The position numbers were made by a program, and so were the translations under genes. The notes under the pieces were generated by a model. That model worked only from the letters and a program-made list of their open reading frames with translations. It was not told where the DNA came from and did not search any database. From Ferruginibacter paludis (GTDB lineage Bacteria; Bacteroidota; Bacteroidia; Chitinophagales; Chitinophagaceae): a stretch of DNA of 64,000 nt. Location: assembly GCF_030409685.1 (NCBI RefSeq), contig NZ_JAUFQJ010000015.1, positions 186,001 through 250,000 on the forward strand, given 5' to 3'. Below, one piece after another: positions 25,920-34,851 of this stretch. Numbering within the stretch: position 1 is the first letter of the stretch; every line of letters begins with the position of its first letter.

Positions 25920-26870
25920 TTGTTTTTTGGCATTTTTTGTTGTGTTAAAGTTGATGCCCGGGCTTTAAAAAAATGGCCCGAAATGATCGATCATCATTCT
26001 CCCTTTAAAATAAATTGTTTATCTGCCTGTAACAACTCAAAGTATTATCTCAATGATAGTTTACCAAAGTACAGTGTTGACACGGTGGTTATTCCCTTTG
26101 AGTATAAGCAATCCGCCTTATTTCAGCCATTTACTTTTAAAGCCATCGACAGTGTAATCGGCATATTACTGGAGAGAGACGATGTACTGCTTTCCATCAA
26201 CGGTTATGCGCATGTGGATGAAGCTGGTGATTCTATTTGTTATTATTTGTCACTCAACAGGGCGCTGGTAATTAAGGATTATGTGCTTGGGCGGGGCGTT
26301 GACAGCATGCGGATTACTTCCTTAAAAGGCTGGGGCAATGTACGTTCAAGAAACCGCAAAACCAATGCAGACATATTGCGGTATAACTGCCGTGCCGAGA
26401 TCATGCTAAGTTATCCCTTGCCACCACCTCCACAGGCTGTAAACGACCGGGATGAAGATGGTGTTGCGGACGAAGTGGATGAATGCCCCGACGAATATGG
26501 AGAAATATTAAAATACGGATGTCCGGATAAAAGCGCCATCATCGTTCCTTTTGAACCGGAGCAATTCTCCCTGTTTTCTGTTTCTTATGCGGTATTGGAT
26601 AGTGTAAAAGCGATATTGTTAAGAGATCCTGCCGTTTCCATCACCATTTCAGGTTATGCATACAAAACTGAAGGAGTAGATGCTGTTTGCAAAAAATTGG
26701 CCATCGAACGGGCGGATATTGTAAGGCGTTACTTACTGAGCCGTGGTATTGATGCCGAAAGAATTTTATCGTCCAAAGGGCTGGGGAAATCAAAATCTAT
26801 AAATGCCGGTAGAAATCCACTGGAAATTATCCGCAACGCAAGGGCGGAAATATCATTGATTCGACGCTGA
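25920..26870 (+). CDS. Tandem OmpA-like domain protein with a calcium-type linker
   Basis: About 316 residues with two OmpA-C-like peptidoglycan-binding domains in tandem (about 53-165 and 205-316). Both show the parallel blocks VVIPFEYKQSALFQPF / IIVPFEPEQFSLFSVSY and LNRALVIKDYVLGRGVDSMR / IERADIVRRYLLSRGIDAER. Between them lies a thrombospondin-3-like Asp-rich linker, DRDEDGVADEVDECPDEYG. There is no ATG before the hydrophobic leader. The frame is open to 25848, and TTG at 25920 (or CTG at 25893, which would give a better signal sequence) are candidate starts. It is predicted to sit in the periplasm or outer membrane. Confidence 0.78.
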   Translation: MFFGIFCCVKVDARALKKWPEMIDHHSPFKINCLSACNNSKYYLNDSLPKYSVDTVVIPFEYKQSALFQPFTFKAIDSVIGILLERDDVLLSINGYAHVDEAGDSICYYLSLNRALVIKDYVLGRGVDSMRITSLKGWGNVRSRNRKTNADILRYNCRAEIMLSYPLPPPPQAVNDRDEDGVADEVDECPDEYGEILKYGCPDKSAIIVPFEPEQFSLFSVSYAVLDSVKAILLRDPAVSITISGYAYKTEGVDAVCKKLAIERADIVRRYLLSRGIDAERILSSKGLGKSKSINAGRNPLEIIRNARAEISLIRR

Positions 26871-26877
26871 TATTTAT

Positions 26878-26902
26878 AATCAACCCTTTGATTGGCTTTT
26901 TT
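26878..26902 (+). terminator. Possible terminator after the OmpA-domain gene
   Basis: A 6-bp stem AATCAA/TTGATT (26878-26883, 26888-26893) with a 4-nt loop is followed by GGCTTTTTT. The stem is weak and AT-rich. Confidence 0.35.
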
Positions 26903-26970
26903 CTTCACGTTCTGTTTACAATTTGAGAGTAATATAATTTTCCGTCGATATTTACCACCTCCAAAAATCC

Positions 26971-26978
26971 TAATTTTG
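26971..26978 (+). promoter_or_regulatory. Bacteroidota-type -7 element for purH
   Basis: TAATTTTG fits TAnnTTTG exactly, 55 bp before the purH ATG. No well-placed TTTG -33 box is visible. The leader holds a small CCGGG/CCCGG hairpin. Confidence 0.45.
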
Positions 26979-27033
26979 CGCCATTATTAAAAAGCCGGGC
27001 TTAAACATCCCGGAAATCCACAACTATCAGGCA

Positions 27034-28584
27034 ATGAACAAAAAAATTCAGTCGGCACTAATTTCCGTTTTTTATAAAGATGGCTTAGAAAATATTATTA
27101 AAGAATTGCACCAGCTCGGCATAACGATTTATTCAACCGGTGGTACGCAACAGTTTATTGAAGCTTTGAATGTCCCATGCGTTCCGGTAGAGTCGTTAAC
27201 CAGTTACCCATCGATCTTAGGCGGACGGGTTAAAACGCTGCATCCTTCTGTATTTGGCGGTATCTTAGGTAAACGCAATGACGAGACGCACGTACAGGAA
27301 ATGAAGCAATACAATATCCCTGAGCTTGACCTGGTAATTGTTGATTTATACCCTTTTGAGGAAACCGTTAAATCAACAACAGACGAAAAATTAATCATAG
27401 AAAAGATTGATATCGGCGGTCCGTCCATGATCAGGGGTGCCGCAAAAAATCATGCAGATGTGGTGGTGATCGCCGCTAAAAAAGATTATGCATTGCTGGA
27501 ACAGATTTTAAAAGACCAACAAGGCGAAACCACGCTGGAACAACGACGCGCTTTTGCCATCAAAGCTTTCGATGTTTGCACCGGTTACGATTTGGCTATA
27601 TCCAATTATTTTAACCAGACAGACTTTGCCAATCCATTCGATAAAACAAAGACTGTGTTGCGCTATGGCGAAAACCCACACCAGCAGGGGATTTTCTACG
27701 GCAACCAGGAAGAAATTTTTGACAAACTGCACGGCAAAGAATTATCGTATAATAACCTGGTGGACGTAGATGCCGCTGTTCAATTGATACAAGATTGTAA
27801 CACTGCAAGCTCTGAAAATAACTCCCCTTCAGGCGACAGAAGCAGCAGCGTCACCTTCGCCATAATCAAACACACCAACCCATGCGGCATTGCATCAAGA
27901 GCAACCGTAAAAGAAGCCTGGGATGCGGCACTGGCAGGCGATCCCGAAAGTGCCTTTGGTGGCGTATTGGTTTGCAATGCAGCCATCGATAAAGCAACAG
28001 CTGAAGCCATCAACGAAATATTTTTTGAAGTATTGATTGCTCCATCTTTCGATGCAGATGCACTGGCAATTTTGCAGACAAAAAAGAACCGCATATTGCT
28101 GGTTCAGAAAACAGCCTTAACAGCAACACATCAATTTAAATCTGTTTTAAACGGCACGCTTACACAACAAAATGACGTGGGCAATTTTACAGAATGGAAA
28201 GAAGCCGGTGGAAGAGAAACGACCGCTGCTGAAAAAGAAGACCTGGCTTTTGCTAACCTGGTAGCCAAACATTTAAAGAGCAATTCTATAGCGCTTGTAA
28301 AAAATAAGCAACTCATTGGTAAAGGTTGCGGACAAACATCCCGTATTGATTCTTTGCGCCAGTCTATTGAAAAAGCAAAGCAATTCAATTTTGATTTGAC
28401 CGGTGCAGCACTGGCCAGCGATGCATTCTTCCCTTTTGATGATTGCGTAAAAATTGCCCACGCAGCCGGTATCGCTTCTTTTATACAACCCGGCGGTTCT
28501 ATCCGGGATAAAGACTCAATCGAATACTGCAAACAAAACAACCTCGCCATGGTAATAACGGGGCTGCGGCATTTTAAACACTAA
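27034..28584 (+). CDS. purH: Bifunctional AICAR transformylase/IMP cyclohydrolase
   Basis: A 516-residue enzyme for the last two steps of purine synthesis: AICAR to FAICAR, then to IMP. The N-terminal cyclohydrolase part shows IYSTGGTQQFIEAL, VESLTSYPSILGGRVKTLHP and IDIGGPSMIRGAAKNH. The transformylase part shows RYGENPHQ, the catalytic KHTNPCGIA, GDPESAFGGVLVCN, KSNSIALVKN, GQTSRIDSL, ALASDAFFPFDD and IQPGGSIRDKDSI. Between LIQDCN and FAIIKHTNPCG there is an extra ~14-residue polar insert (TASSENNSPSGDRSSS) not expected in the family. It is probably a flexible loop. Confidence 0.97.
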   Translation: MNKKIQSALISVFYKDGLENIIKELHQLGITIYSTGGTQQFIEALNVPCVPVESLTSYPSILGGRVKTLHPSVFGGILGKRNDETHVQEMKQYNIPELDLVIVDLYPFEETVKSTTDEKLIIEKIDIGGPSMIRGAAKNHADVVVIAAKKDYALLEQILKDQQGETTLEQRRAFAIKAFDVCTGYDLAISNYFNQTDFANPFDKTKTVLRYGENPHQQGIFYGNQEEIFDKLHGKELSYNNLVDVDAAVQLIQDCNTASSENNSPSGDRSSSVTFAIIKHTNPCGIASRATVKEAWDAALAGDPESAFGGVLVCNAAIDKATAEAINEIFFEVLIAPSFDADALAILQTKKNRILLVQKTALTATHQFKSVLNGTLTQQNDVGNFTEWKEAGGRETTAAEKEDLAFANLVAKHLKSNSIALVKNKQLIGKGCGQTSRIDSLRQSIEKAKQFNFDLTGAALASDAFFPFDDCVKIAHAAGIASFIQPGGSIRDKDSIEYCKQNNLAMVITGLRHFKH

Positions 28585-28614
28585 GAATAAACGCCTTCAG
28601 TTACAAGGCGGTCA

Positions 28615-29544
28615 ATGAAAGAGCTCGCCAATAATATCATCGCTAAAACTCCCTTCAACCGCCCTGGAGGCAGAGCTATACTTGCGCTGATTTGGGTGTG
28701 CTTTTTTTGGGGTACCACCTGGATTGCTTCCAAACAGGGCGTAAAATATATTCCGGCAATACAGATGTGTGGCATCCGTCAATTGTGCGGCGGTACACTT
28801 TACTTATTGTTTTTTTTGTACAAAAAACAACCCTGGCCAAAAGGCAGGCAATGGGTAACCATCTTTATTTTAAGTATCCTTAATTTCATGCTTACCAATA
28901 CGCTCAGTACCTGGGGAGTAAAATATATTTCCAGTGGCCTCGGCGCCATTATAGCAGCCATCGTTCCTTTATGGATCGTGATCATCACCATGTTTGAAGG
29001 AGCACGTCTTCCCGCAAAAGCCATAACAGGCCTCATTCTTGGCTTCGGCGGTATTTGCATTATTTTTTACGATCACCTGAAAGATTTCTTAAACGCCGAT
29101 TTTCGCCTCGGTATTTTTTTATCGCTTGCGGCCAGTATTTCATGGGCTTTCGGTGGTGTGTATACCAAAAAACATGCAGCCAATTTCAATCCCTATTTCA
29201 GTATGGGCTTACAAATGCTTATCTCCTGTGTGGCATTGTTCAGCATTACCTATACCACGGGCGACTCGATCAATATCGCCGACATTCCACTGAGTGGCTG
29301 GCTGGCAGTAAGCTATCTTGTAATTGTAGGTTCGGTTTTAACCTTTATTGCGTACGTATATATGCTACAGCGTTTACCAACGTCGCAGGGATCTATTTAT
29401 GCCTATATAAACCCGGTAGTGGCGGTGCTTTTAGGTGCAATTCTTTTCCATGAAAAACTAAACATGTATGTGGCTATTGGTGGTGCGGTAACTATTTTTG
29501 GTGTTTACCTTGTAAACGATAGCTTCAGAAAAAAGCTGATGTAG
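28615..29544 (+). CDS. EamA (DMT) family transporter
   Basis: A 309-residue inner-membrane protein with about ten membrane segments in two repeated EamA halves. The first half has LIWVCFFWGTTWIASKQGVK and LNFMLTNTLSTWGVKYISSG, the second ASISWAFGGVYTKKH and LPTSQGSIYAYINPVVAVL. The family exports or imports small metabolites such as amino acids; the substrate cannot be read from sequence. It starts 30 bp after the purH stop, so co-transcription with purH is possible. Confidence 0.9.
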   Translation: MKELANNIIAKTPFNRPGGRAILALIWVCFFWGTTWIASKQGVKYIPAIQMCGIRQLCGGTLYLLFFLYKKQPWPKGRQWVTIFILSILNFMLTNTLSTWGVKYISSGLGAIIAAIVPLWIVIITMFEGARLPAKAITGLILGFGGICIIFYDHLKDFLNADFRLGIFLSLAASISWAFGGVYTKKHAANFNPYFSMGLQMLISCVALFSITYTTGDSINIADIPLSGWLAVSYLVIVGSVLTFIAYVYMLQRLPTSQGSIYAYINPVVAVLLGAILFHEKLNMYVAIGGAVTIFGVYLVNDSFRKKLM

Positions 29545-29709
29545 AAAAATAAAAAAATATTGGTCCGGGCCAGGAAGCTCTGTGGATCATCGTTGCATCG
29601 CACCCTTTTACCGCATACATGTTTGGTACTTCAGCCTTCTAACCGTTAGCAACTGCTCTGTTACCAACAGCAATAAAAAATCAATAATCAAAAAACAATC
29701 ACTAAAAAC

Positions 29710-30996
29710 TCACATTATTTTTTGTAGAAATTTTTCATACATGCTCCCCCAGCCTTTGTATAATTTGTCTTCCCCCACCATGTGGTTATGCCAAATGGTA
29801 ATCAATTCGCCGTTCACGTCTTTGCAGGCCACATAATACTGCATCACCTCTTCAAAAGCCGCGTCAGCATTCAATCTTTGTTCATAATAACTGTTGGCTT
29901 CCATAAAACAAAAAGGATGAATGCGCAGCGAAGTAACTTCATTCTTCTCCAGATCAAACCAGTAAAAAGAAGAAGCAACAGAAGCCCTGAATCCATTAAT
30001 GCTGCCATAGCCCATGCTATAATCATCACTGATATTTTCTTTCAAAAGTCTGCGGTAACCAGCGGGCAAATTAAAGCGGATATAATGCTGGCGTGACCTG
30101 GTAATTTCCTGCTGGCTCATCAATCTTAACTGCGCTATCTCCTTAGTCAACAAATAATCATCATCCCCACTTTGCCAGGATGGATGAATACCAATGGGAT
30201 ATTTATCAGCATGCTTTTTTACCAATTGATGCATGGCTGTTTTAGCAGGTAAAATGTTTTTGTCATACAAGCCATTTTTTGCTGCCACTAAAAAAAAGTA
30301 AACCGGATATAACTTATATTGCTCATGAAGATCAATCAGCCAATCATATGTATCAAACGGGTCTTTACGCAACCCCAATAAAATCTGTATTCTATCCGGA
30401 GAAGGCGATTTAAAAAAACCACCAACATTCCGCATCAAACCTTTGTGTTTAAAAGAGTAAGCAATATCAACATCGTAAGTTGGAATAAATTTAAAGACCG
30501 GAACATGAATAACAAGCGCCGGAAATTTATTTTGCAGTGCAACCGCAAAATCCTTCACCCAAATATTTACCAATGGCAGGTGTAAAAAATCTTCCTTAAA
30601 CGCCAGCGAATTTTCATGTGCAAACCGGCCATACATATCTTTTTGATGCTGTAGGTATTCTTCGTAACGGCTCAGTAAATAAAAAGCAGTGGAAAAAATA
30701 TCAAAGGCAAAATCACTATTTTCTCTTTTAAAAAATGCTTTGTAATGATTTATTGTAAAGCATTCAATTGTTTGCGGAGTTATTGTTTGCTCAGCCAGCA
30801 AGCCGGAAGGTGACAGATGAAATTCATTGTTGCAAACAGGACTGTTGCTGTAGTTGATTTTTATTCCCTCATAATTCTTAAAGTCATTTAAACTGGTAGT
30901 GATAGTGCATTTAACCCCCATCAATTCTTTAAAAATAAAAGCACAGATATACTGTAACCGAGGCGAATGATTTTGAGTGTATAAAAGTACCTTCAT
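29710..30996 (-). CDS. Polysaccharide deacetylase-like protein with DUF7033 N-terminus
   Basis: About 428 residues from the ATG at 30996 (MKVLLYTQNHSPRLQYI); the frame is open to 31050 but this start is the natural one. The N-terminal ~120 residues match the DUF7033 style (YICAFIFKELMGVKCTITT). The rest resembles a NodB/polysaccharide-deacetylase barrel, with the metal-site-like FIPTYDVDIAYSF, PIGIHPSWQS and TSLRIHPFCFMEANSYY. Such proteins occur in Bacteroidota near surface-polysaccharide genes, though none are seen beside it. No signal peptide is present. A catalytic role is not proven. Confidence 0.75.
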   Translation of the reverse strand: MKVLLYTQNHSPRLQYICAFIFKELMGVKCTITTSLNDFKNYEGIKINYSNSPVCNNEFHLSPSGLLAEQTITPQTIECFTINHYKAFFKRENSDFAFDIFSTAFYLLSRYEEYLQHQKDMYGRFAHENSLAFKEDFLHLPLVNIWVKDFAVALQNKFPALVIHVPVFKFIPTYDVDIAYSFKHKGLMRNVGGFFKSPSPDRIQILLGLRKDPFDTYDWLIDLHEQYKLYPVYFFLVAAKNGLYDKNILPAKTAMHQLVKKHADKYPIGIHPSWQSGDDDYLLTKEIAQLRLMSQQEITRSRQHYIRFNLPAGYRRLLKENISDDYSMGYGSINGFRASVASSFYWFDLEKNEVTSLRIHPFCFMEANSYYEQRLNADAAFEEVMQYYVACKDVNGELITIWHNHMVGEDKLYKGWGSMYEKFLQKIM

Positions 30997-31096
30997 TAAA
31001 CTTCTAAATATATTTGAAGGTAATACTGTTGCTGTGCTTTGGCAAATCAATCAACTAAAAGTAATAGCGACTTCTTACTAAACTTATTTTTTTGTT

Positions 31097-31696
31097 TTAC
31101 TGTATCAATTTAGCAATCTGCTGAAAGGGAATGGTATTAGCCATATCAAGAATTTGCGTATCTGTGCAATCATCTACTTTAAAAGTAATCAGCGCATTGC
31201 CCAGTGGCATTTGCAGCTGGTAATCATTTTTATCATCCGTGCTGCCCGGCTGTTTTTCAAGCCTTGCTTTGTAGCCCTGTACTTTCACTGTTTTTGTTTT
31301 GCCATCGCTCATCATCCCGCCCAGCAAAGGCGAATTTAAAAATGAATTGATCATCGCAACCATCGGCGAATTGCTGATAATCGAAAGGTCCGCCTGCTTA
31401 CCTGGCTTTCCATACACACGGTGAATGGTGCAACCCACGAAGCCAACATTGGAAGTTACATTGTCGTCTTTGGCATTGTTTGTTAACGAGTCCATTTTTG
31501 GCGGGAGTAGTTTCAATACTTCTTTGCCAACAATCAAATCCACTTCCTGCATAGCCTGCTGTAAGGCAAAATGAGTGTCTTCCAGTTTGCCTGCACTGTA
31601 GGCGGTTTTGGCATTGGTCATTGCTTTGGCAAAGTCTTGCGCCATTCCATTCATGCTGCATATCAAAATGGCGGTTAATGTTATAATGGATTTCAT
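31097..31696 (-). CDS. Secreted protein of unknown function, paralogue of the upstream gene
   Basis: A 199-residue protein from the ATG at 31696, with signal peptide MKSIITLTAILICSMNGMAQ. The frame is open to 31762 but upstream residues overlap the preceding gene. The body aligns with the gene just upstream: KTAYSAGKLEDTHFALQQAM versus ETAHGAKNYSDARYSLQQAL, then EVLKLLPPK versus QILKSLPAT, a basic beta-strand region and a C-terminal PLGNALITFKVDDC / PIGQTSMIVWECIN block. It is shorter and lacks the Ser/Gly linker. Function is unknown. It is downstream in a two-gene unit. Confidence 0.75.
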   Translation of the reverse strand: MKSIITLTAILICSMNGMAQDFAKAMTNAKTAYSAGKLEDTHFALQQAMQEVDLIVGKEVLKLLPPKMDSLTNNAKDDNVTSNVGFVGCTIHRVYGKPGKQADLSIISNSPMVAMINSFLNSPLLGGMMSDGKTKTVKVQGYKARLEKQPGSTDDKNDYQLQMPLGNALITFKVDDCTDTQILDMANTIPFQQIAKLIQ

Positions 31697-31721
31697 GATT
31701 ATTTTATTGCAGATTAAAAAA

Positions 31722-32516
31722 TTATTGTTCACCGAGCATTTTTTTGATGCCGTCAATATCAAAGCTGTTGGCGGCTGTCATTACTTCCTGCTCATTGGCA
31801 AAGTTGATGCACTCCCACACGATCATCGAGGTTTGACCAATGGGAACAATCAACGTGTAACCTTTGCTGTCTTCGTATTGAATGATGGCTTTATTGCCTT
31901 TTACCCTCACCTGTTTAAAATTTTGTTTTTCTCCATTGGCTTCCATCATGGTGGCATTGGCGAAATACATATTGGCAAGGCCTGAATAAATGCCGGCATT
32001 TCCAATGCTCACGGTCAATTGTTTATCGGCCCCGTTTTTATACACCCGCTGGATGTTCAGGTTGCTCCAGCCCCATTGTGTGCTCATCACTTTATCCTGC
32101 AGCGTATCAGCCGGTAAAGCAACAATCGTTGCAGGAAGCGATTTTAGAATTTGCCTGCCCAGTTGTATCTCTACACCCATCAAAGCCTGTTGCAAAGAGT
32201 AGCGGGCATCGCTGTAATTTTTGGCGCCATGGGCTGTTTCTGCTTCCGCCATTTGTGCTTTTACATCCGGCGGCTCTGTGTTGCTCAAGCCGCCTCCACC
32301 TTTATTGCTTGGCTTGCCTGATGAAGAACTTGAACTGCTGTTGTTGGTTCCCTGGTCTGTTGGTATACCAGTTTTCTTTTCAACTTCGTTGCCAAGCGCT
32401 TTGTCAACAGTTTTATTCACCTTGTCTTTCATTTTTTTTAGAAAGCCCTGTGAATAGCAGTCATTCGAAAGTGTTAGCGCCGTTACAAAACAAACCGGAA
32501 AAAAGATCCGTTTCAT
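31722..32516 (-). CDS. Secreted protein of unknown function with a Ser-rich linker
   Basis: A 264-residue protein with a signal peptide (MKRIFFPVCFVTALTLSNDCYSQ). A Lys-rich helix (FLKKMKDKVNKTVDKALGNE), a low-complexity linker (NNSSSSSSSGKPSNKGGGG) and then the domain shared with the downstream gene (about residues 90-264) follow. The shared domain starts with a TPR-like helical hairpin, AETAHGAKNYSDARYSLQQA, and ends in beta strands. No known catalytic motif. The 25-bp gap to the paralogue suggests a tandem duplication kept in one operon. Confidence 0.75.
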   Translation of the reverse strand: MKRIFFPVCFVTALTLSNDCYSQGFLKKMKDKVNKTVDKALGNEVEKKTGIPTDQGTNNSSSSSSSGKPSNKGGGGLSNTEPPDVKAQMAEAETAHGAKNYSDARYSLQQALMGVEIQLGRQILKSLPATIVALPADTLQDKVMSTQWGWSNLNIQRVYKNGADKQLTVSIGNAGIYSGLANMYFANATMMEANGEKQNFKQVRVKGNKAIIQYEDSKGYTLIVPIGQTSMIVWECINFANEQEVMTAANSFDIDGIKKMLGEQ

Positions 32517-32783
32517 GATATATAATTTTGAGTGATGGACATTTTTAAGCCTTTAAAGTAAGCAGTTAAATTTGTTTTTGCAATATCGGCCGTCAGTAAG
32601 ATCAAAAATTTCTCCCGCCAGGCCTATTGAAGTGGACAAAAATTAATTTCAGGAAAAGAGGCTCTGATGTTAAATTTTTCCGGGAGGATATAAGGTTGTT
32701 TCAGCACAACAAATTTATAAATATAAATTGTTAGCCTGCAAAATAATTTTCGGATTTAGAGTAGCATGGCATTGTTTACAAGG

Positions 32784-34160
32784 TCACTTGCCTTTTCTTT
32801 CCTTCCACATTTCATTGAAAGTCTTTTTACTAAAGTCAAGGTTGCTACGGTTTTTGCTCCATCCTTTAAAGAGGCCGTTTACCACTTTATTTTTTAAATC
32901 ACCATTGCCCATATTCATGAGCCGCCTGTTCAGGCTGGAAAGTTTCCAGAGTTTCCAGGCCATTTTTTCAGCTATTGGAGCAAACCCTTCTTTTACAGAT
33001 TCGTGCCGGTTTTCCAGCAATAATTCGTGCAGGCTTATTTTTACCGGGCATACTTCGGTGCAGGCACCGCAGAGAGAAGATGCATAACTTAAATGCTTAA
33101 AATCCTGCATGCCCTGCAGGTTGGGTGTAATCACACTTCCTATCGGACCGCTATAAGTAGTGCCATAAGCATGGCCACCGATATTTTTATACACGGGGCA
33201 AACATTTAAGCAAGCCCCGCAACGAATGCAATACAAACTTTGGCGTTGTACCGGATTTTTTAAAATGTTGGTTCGCCCGTTGTCCAGTAATATCACATAC
33301 ATTTCTTCAGGTCCATCAGTTTCATTGGCTTGCCTCGGACCGGCAATAATGGTGTTGTAAACAGTCACCGTCTGCCCTGTACCAAAAGTAGAAAGCAGCG
33401 GCCAAAACAACGCCAGGTCAGTCAATGAGGGAATCATTTTTTCAATGCCCACAATAACAATATGCGTTTTTGGAAAAGCGCAACTTAGCCTGGCATTACC
33501 TTCATTTTCTGTAACTGCTACCGCCCCGATATCGCCGATGATAAAATTGGCACCGGTAATACCAATTTCCGCCTGCGTATATTTTTCACGCAAAATTTTT
33601 CGTGCTACCTGCGTTAATTCTTCAGGAGTATAATTTGGGGGCGTGCCCAATTTTTGATTGAACAGCCTGGCCACATCTTCTTTGCTTTTGTGCATGGCAG
33701 GCGTTACAATATGGTAAGGCGGTTCTCCGTCCAGTTGTTGTATGTATTCGCCCAGGTCGGTTTCCACACTTTCAATTCCATTTTCTTCCAGCGCACGGTT
33801 CAGGTGAATTTCTTCAGTTACCATGCTCTTACTTTTTACAACGGTTTTGCAGTGTTTGGTTTTGCAAATGGCTAATATTTCTTCAATAGCCTGCTCCGCA
33901 GTTTCTGCCCAAATAACTTTACCACCCCGTTGGGTAAAATTTGTTTCAAATGCAAGTAAGTAGTGATCCAGGTTTTCTATAGCCTGCCACTTAATATTTT
34001 TAGCAGTTTTTTTTGCCAGCTCAATATTGGTAAACTGCTCTTTGCCTTTTGGCACTACGGCATTGTACCTTCCTATATTGAAATTTATTTTGCGGCGATG
34101 GTCAAGGTCGGCAGCTTTGATGGTGCTTTTGGCAATGAAGGTTGCTGATTGTTCGGACAT
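32784..34160 (-). CDS. lutB: LutB/LldF-type iron-sulfur lactate utilisation protein
   Basis: A 458-residue protein from the ATG at 34160 (MSEQSATFIAKST). The N-terminal LUD domain (about 60-290) includes GITGANFIIGDIGAVAVTENEGNARL. The C-terminal ferredoxin part has two 4Fe-4S motifs, CIRCGACLNVCPVY and CGACTEVCPVKI. In the Lut system LutABC oxidise L-lactate to pyruvate. Here no lutA or lutC is adjacent; a LutC-like LUD gene sits in the ftsH operon. Function in lactate use is therefore likely but not certain. The intergenic region 32517-32783 shows no gene. Confidence 0.88.
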   Translation of the reverse strand: MSEQSATFIAKSTIKAADLDHRRKINFNIGRYNAVVPKGKEQFTNIELAKKTAKNIKWQAIENLDHYLLAFETNFTQRGGKVIWAETAEQAIEEILAICKTKHCKTVVKSKSMVTEEIHLNRALEENGIESVETDLGEYIQQLDGEPPYHIVTPAMHKSKEDVARLFNQKLGTPPNYTPEELTQVARKILREKYTQAEIGITGANFIIGDIGAVAVTENEGNARLSCAFPKTHIVIVGIEKMIPSLTDLALFWPLLSTFGTGQTVTVYNTIIAGPRQANETDGPEEMYVILLDNGRTNILKNPVQRQSLYCIRCGACLNVCPVYKNIGGHAYGTTYSGPIGSVITPNLQGMQDFKHLSYASSLCGACTEVCPVKISLHELLLENRHESVKEGFAPIAEKMAWKLWKLSSLNRRLMNMGNGDLKNKVVNGLFKGWSKNRSNLDFSKKTFNEMWKERKGK

Positions 34161-34275
34161 GTTTATATTTTGTAAACGGCTAATTGCAAAAAGCAACGGC
34201 AGATGGCGACGCTCCGTTCAGCAGTTGTAATTGCTATGGTTTTTTATTGAAGCGAAATTACCGCATAAAATTCGT

Positions 34276-34823
34276 TTATTTAATCCTTGTTAAAGTGCCC
34301 GTTTGGTAGCTGTTAATAAGGTAACTATCTACAGAAGGCGTTTCTGCTGTTCCTTTGCCCGATGCCTTTTTATCATTTAGGTTAATGCTAAAAAATTCAA
34401 CCACAAGCTGATCATTTTCTACGCGGTAATTATCTACAATGGTATTTCCCTGCACCGTAAAAGCACCGTGAACAGCATTGCCGTGCACATAGCAATCAAG
34501 CAATATCCCATCTCTTTCATCTACTACCCAATGCCCTTTGGCTGTATCAACAGGTTTTAAAATATAGGGCCGGTTGTCCTTCAAAGAATCTCCATAAATA
34601 ATTTGCCAGGTATATTGCCCGGTTGTATCTGCCGGTTGTATGCGTAGTTGCATCGTAAATTGCTGGGTTGGTTTTCCAGCCCTCATCCATTGCAGCGTAC
34701 CTTTCCAGTTACCAGTAAATGACTGCGGAAAGGCTTGGGGGTAATATTTCTAATTATTGCAGTTTGTGCAAATAATGTTAGCTGTATCACCCATAACACG
34801 GCGGCTAGAAATAATTTCTTCAT
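34276..34823 (-). pseudogene. Secreted protein split by a one-base frameshift in a G5/C5 tract
   Basis: The minus strand from the ATG at 34823 opens with a clear signal peptide (MKKLFLAAVLWVIQLTLFAQ), then drops out of frame and meets a stop. The mature part lies in another frame (FTGNWKGTLQW ... RIK, ending at 34276). The two frames join exactly if the C5 tract (G5 at 34737-34741 on the plus strand) had one more base, giving NITPQAFPQSFTGNW. The mature domain of ~140 residues is beta-rich and unannotated. It is either a recent pseudogene, a slippage-variable gene or a sequencing error. It follows kbl by 28 bp and would be in its operon. Confidence 0.75.
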
Positions 34824-34851
34824 AGATTAATTTCTTTCTCATCAAGAGTGC

